Positions 6,610-8,830 of a DNA stretch of 8,830 bases are shown here, piece after piece. The notes under the pieces are model-generated. The model saw nothing but the letters and a program-made list of their open reading frames with translations. It had not been told where the DNA came from and did no database searches. Origin of the DNA: Clostridiaceae bacterium (GTDB lineage Bacteria > Bacillota > Clostridia > Oscillospirales > Acutalibacteraceae); NCBI GenBank assembly GCA_016292455.1, contig JAEDIL010000075.1:1-8830 (forward strand), in the 5' to 3' direction. Position 1 is the first letter of the stretch. Each line of letters starts with the position of its first letter. The position numbers and the translations under genes are program-made.

Positions 6610-7317
6610 ATGTTATATTTAAGGGTAATACTAACGTCAATTCTGTCCGTTTCTCTTTTGTTCGTAATAACACGTATTATCGGTTATCGTCAGCTCTCTG
6701 AACTCAGTCTGTTTGATTATATCAACGGAATAACCATCGGTTCAATTGCAGCCGAACTTGCAACGAGTGAAGATGGCGATGCCTTCAAGATTTCTATTGC
6801 CATGGTAATATACGGAGCATTCACAATTTTGGTTGCATTTCTGTCAGATAAGTCAATAACATTGAGAAAAGCGTTCATAGGAAATCCGACTCTTCTTATG
6901 AAAAACGGCAGATTATACTACGAGGGTTTCCGTAAATCACGACTTGACGTCAATGAGTTTCTTATGAAGTGCCGTAATAACGGATACTTTGACATAACAC
7001 AGATTGACACGGCAATTCTTGAACCCAACGGAAGAGTCAGCTTTTTGCCGGTATCTCAGGACAGACCGGCAACACCGAAAGATATGAAGCTGAGCGTTAC
7101 GCAGGACGCGCTTGTTGCAAACGTTATTATTGACGGAAAGGTTATTGAAAAAAGTCTGAGTGCAATCGGCAAGGACGAGAAATGGCTTAGAGACCGACTA
7201 AAAAACCAGAATTATACCGATTACAGCAGAATCCTGCTTGCAAGCTGCGACGAACGCGGTACAGTTACGGTTTTTGAAAAAACAAGCGGAAAAGGCAAAA
7301 ACTGCATTGAAATCTGA
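6610..7317 (+). CDS. YetF-like DUF421 membrane protein
   Basis: From the preferred ATG 6610 the protein has 235 residues (242 from the alternative ATG 6589). It shows the DUF421/YetF family pattern: three N-terminal membrane segments (about 1-26, 34-52 and 59-78) around the family signature GYRQLSELSLFDYINGITIG, then a soluble domain with FIGNPTLLMKNGRLYYEG at 89-106, a basic linker, and FDITQIDTAILEPNGRVSF at 127-145. Relatives are widespread in Bacillus and Clostridia; some are linked to spore membrane properties and heat resistance, but the biochemical role is poorly known. The soluble part probably faces the cytoplasm. It is a single-gene unit with its own promoter and a large hairpin downstream. 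Family confident, function not. Confidence 0.87.
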   Translation: MLYLRVILTSILSVSLLFVITRIIGYRQLSELSLFDYINGITIGSIAAELATSEDGDAFKISIAMVIYGAFTILVAFLSDKSITLRKAFIGNPTLLMKNGRLYYEGFRKSRLDVNEFLMKCRNNGYFDITQIDTAILEPNGRVSFLPVSQDRPATPKDMKLSVTQDALVANVIIDGKVIEKSLSAIGKDEKWLRDRLKNQNYTDYSRILLASCDERGTVTVFEKTSGKGKNCIEI

Positions 7318-7330
7318 TATAGGTCGCGAC

Positions 7331-7367
7331 AGCTATAACAGTAAAAGTAAAGCTGTGACAGCAAAAG
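7331..7367 (+). repeat. Imperfect tandem repeat, two 17-nt copies
   Basis: AGCTATAACAGTAAAAG (7331-7347) and AGCTGTGACAGCAAAAG (7351-7367) match at 14 of 17 positions with a 20-base period; all three differences are transitions. The second copy is also the left arm of the hairpin at 7349-7396. Confidence 0.7.
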
Positions 7368-7396
7368 CAGCATTATGCTTCTGTTGTCACAGCTTT
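7349..7396. terminator. Long hairpin between converging genes, likely bidirectional terminator
   Basis: Two 21-nt arms (7349-7369 and 7376-7396) pair around the loop GCATTA with 19 Watson-Crick pairs, one G-U and one mismatch; the outer 12 pairs (AAAGCTGTGACA with TGTCACAGCTTT) are perfect. On the minus strand the arm is followed by ACTTTTACTG, moderately T-rich; on the plus strand by CATAGGTTTT. It sits 31 bases after the YetF-like stop and 26 bases after the MreB-like stop, so it probably ends both transcripts, better for the minus strand. Confidence 0.7.
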
Positions 7397-7422
7397 CATA
7401 GGTTTTCAGCAATACATTGAAA

Positions 7423-8442
7423 TCAGACTTGTTCTTTTATTCTGAAAACAAAGCCCATGTCCTCATATTCCCTGATATTTTTCAAGGCAATTCCGGCTCC
7501 TTTTGCAGCACAGTTTTCACTGTCAGGGGAAAGAACAACCGGAATTTTCAGCATGTCGCTGAGTGCCTGCGGAAGTCCGCGCAGTTTTGCCGCTCCTCCA
7601 GTAAGCATTATGCCATCTGAGCAAATGTCCGAGTAAAGTTCGGGTGGGGTTTCTTCAAGAACATCCAGAATTCCTGATGCAATTAAGCTTATGCAGTCTT
7701 TCAAAGAATCATATATTTCACTTGAAGTAACTGAAAACAGCGTGGGGATGCCCGTGACGTATTCCTTGCCCGAAACAGAAAGTTCAAGTTCTTCTTCGGG
7801 AAGGGACGCACAACCGACAGTCCTTTTTATTCTCTCAGAAGTATGAATGCCGATGGCATAACCGCGTTCTTTTTTTATATATTGACAGATTGCGTCATTC
7901 ATATCGTTCCCGCCGAATCTCAGTGTACTGAAACATGCCGATGTTCTCATGGTTAAGACTGAAATATCAGTAGTGCCGGCACCGATGTCAACAACCATAA
8001 CACCGTGCGGAGCATCAATTCTCAAGCCGGCACCAAGAGCGGCTGCAACAGGAGTTTCAATCAGACTGACTCTTCCTGCGCTGCCTGATGACAGCATTGA
8101 AATCAGTGTTCTTTTTTCAGGCGGTGTGAGACCAACAGGAGTGTTAACCATAATATTGGGTCTGAAAATACTGTTTTTACATATTTTGGTTATTATTCTT
8201 TCGGTCATGTGGCAGAGAATGTTAAAGTGTGAGACCGCGCCTGAACGCATCGGCAAGATACATTCAAGAGTGTCCGGCGTTCTTTCAATCATTTCAAAAG
8301 CACTGTCTCCGAAAGCAACAACTTCACCGGTGCTTTTATCAATCGTTGCAGCATTTGCCTGCTTATATACAATACCTCTTCCGGCAACGAAAACAGTAAT
8401 CGTTCCGGTTCCGAGGTCAACAGCAATATCGTATCCGGCCAT
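7423..8442 (-). CDS. MreB-like actin-family protein, divergent
   Basis: The 339-residue protein spans the actin/MreB ATPase fold. Seen: phosphate-1 loop DLGTGTITVFVAGRGIVYKQ from residue 9, ERTPDTLECILPMRSGAV at 53-70, IETPVAAALGAGL at 128-140, phosphate-2 VVDIGAGTTDIS at 150-161, FGGNDMNDAI at 177-186, and adenosine-site GIMLTGGAAKLRGLP at 277-291, ending in KGAG. Canonical MreB reads IEEPMAAA and DIGGGTTE, so this copy differs near the nucleotide. MreB proteins form membrane filaments that guide cell-wall synthesis. ATG 8442 is preferred to GTG 8445 because GGAGG sits six bases before it and only three before the GTG. It follows a comF-type gene, not mreC/mreD, so it may be an accessory paralogue rather than the main shape protein. 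Confidence 0.88.
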   Translation of the reverse strand: MAGYDIAVDLGTGTITVFVAGRGIVYKQANAATIDKSTGEVVAFGDSAFEMIERTPDTLECILPMRSGAVSHFNILCHMTERIITKICKNSIFRPNIMVNTPVGLTPPEKRTLISMLSSGSAGRVSLIETPVAAALGAGLRIDAPHGVMVVDIGAGTTDISVLTMRTSACFSTLRFGGNDMNDAICQYIKKERGYAIGIHTSERIKRTVGCASLPEEELELSVSGKEYVTGIPTLFSVTSSEIYDSLKDCISLIASGILDVLEETPPELYSDICSDGIMLTGGAAKLRGLPQALSDMLKIPVVLSPDSENCAAKGAGIALKNIREYEDMGFVFRIKEQV

Positions 8443-8448
8443 CACGAC

Positions 8449-8453
8449 CCTCC
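8449..8453 (-). promoter_or_regulatory. Ribosome binding site favouring ATG 8442 for the MreB-like gene
   Basis: GGAGG on the minus strand lies 6 nt before ATG 8442 but only 3 nt before the adjacent in-frame GTG at 8445. Confidence 0.75.
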
Positions 8454-8476
8454 AGTCTCAGTCGATTTTATATGCT

Positions 8477-8830
8477 TTATCGGTTTTTGCCAAGCTTTTT
8501 ATCGGTAGGCACAAAATAATCGGTTATCGCTGCGCAAAGGCAGTAGACGTCTTTTGCACCGGCTCTGAATAAAACGTCAGAGCATTCTTTCAGCGTTGTG
8601 CCTGTTGTTTTAATATCATCACAAAGAAGAACAGTTTTTCCTGCAAGCTCAAAAGCATCATTAACGGAAAAAGCCGACTTTAAATTATTCAGTCTGTCAT
8701 CTTTTGAAAGGTTATGCTGATTCAGAGTATCCTTTACTTTGTAAAGAAGCGGAGCAAACGTCAAATATAGCTCTTCACAAATCTGTGCTGCCAGCAGCTC
8801 GCTTTGATTGTATCCGCGCCTTTGAATCTT
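8477..8830 (-). CDS. ComF family phosphoribosyltransferase-like protein, C-terminal part (5' end outside window)
   Basis: The minus-strand frame is open from the right edge to TAA at 8477-8479, giving 117 visible residues. The first visible residues read KIQRRGYNQSELLAAQI, the ComF signature RGxNQSELLA, so the gene extends beyond the window; the TTG at 8764 is an internal leucine, not a start. The PRPP-binding loop is VLLCDDIKTTGTTLKECSDV at about visible residues 67-86. ComF proteins share the type I phosphoribosyltransferase fold and are needed for DNA uptake during natural transformation in some bacteria, though they are also kept in species not known to be competent. The usual N-terminal zinc-finger part would be outside. 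The MreB-like gene starts 34 bases after the stop with no hairpin between, so they likely share a transcript. Confidence 0.88.
   Translation of the reverse strand, partial: KIQRRGYNQSELLAAQICEELYLTFAPLLYKVKDTLNQHNLSKDDRLNNLKSAFSVNDAFELAGKTVLLCDDIKTTGTTLKECSDVLFRAGAKDVYCLCAAITDYFVPTDKKLGKNR

Noticed and set aside
7319..7403. ATAGGT flanks as target-site duplications of an inserted element
   Set aside because: Six-base matches are short, and the enclosed ends do not form terminal inverted repeats, so an insertion is not supported by this alone.
7949..8572. Plus-strand open frame of 207 codons
   Set aside because: It is antisense to the MreB-like gene and the comF 3' end, shows no family motifs, and has no ribosome site; a shadow frame.
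8477..8764. ComF-like gene as a complete 95-residue protein starting at 8764
   Set aside because: The TTG at 8764 is internal; the frame stays open to the window edge and encodes the RGYNQSELLA signature upstream of it.
1..8830. CRISPR array, phage or transposon module
   Set aside because: No regularly spaced long repeats, transposase, integrase or phage-like proteins were found.

Overview
The window looks like a chromosomal segment of a low-to-moderate GC Gram-positive anaerobe, most likely a gut-type member of the Clostridia. The signs are textbook sigma-A promoters, strong GGAGG-type ribosome binding sites, Rho-independent hairpins after most transcription units, an enoate-reductase-like flavoprotein with an Fe-S site, a YetF/DUF421 protein, a PlsY-type acyltransferase and a ComF protein beside an MreB-like gene. 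No transposase, phage gene, CRISPR array, tRNA or rRNA was recognised. The taxonomic placement is inference.

Layout. (1) 1-555: the C-terminal part of a histidine phosphatase family protein (plus strand, runs in from the left), closed by a strong hairpin terminator. (2) 584-3438: a self-contained two-gene operon with a near-perfect promoter (TTGACA, 17 bp, TATAAT), an Old Yellow Enzyme/2,4-dienoyl-CoA reductase-like flavo-Fe-S oxidoreductase, then after a single base an AlkD-like DNA glycosylase, and a perfect 10-bp hairpin. (3) 3439-5895: a regulatory gap, a MATE efflux pump and a ketopantoate-reductase-like enzyme, probably co-transcribed. (4) 5903-6514: a minus-strand PlsY-like glycerol-3-phosphate acyltransferase that converges on unit 3 over a shared hairpin. 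(5) 6577-7317: a divergently transcribed YetF-like membrane protein. (6) 7331-7396: a convergent intergenic region with a 21-nt-arm hairpin and an extra direct copy of the arm sequence. (7) 7423-8830, minus strand: a comF-type phosphoribosyltransferase gene (runs in from the right edge) followed by a divergent actin-like MreB homologue.

How the genes may work together. The clearest functional unit is the reductase plus AlkD pair. A reductase of activated C=C bonds coupled to a glycosylase for alkylated bases could form an electrophile/alkylation defence operon, but this is a hypothesis from gene order and family knowledge. The comF/MreB-like pair and the lone PlsY-like and YetF-like genes look like ordinary, somewhat divergent housekeeping or envelope genes. 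I see no convincing new multi-gene defence or mobile system. The points most worth a second look are the reductase/AlkD operon, the wide Fe-S cysteine spacing of the reductase, the non-canonical motifs of the PlsY-like and MreB-like proteins, and the repeat/hairpin at 7331-7396.
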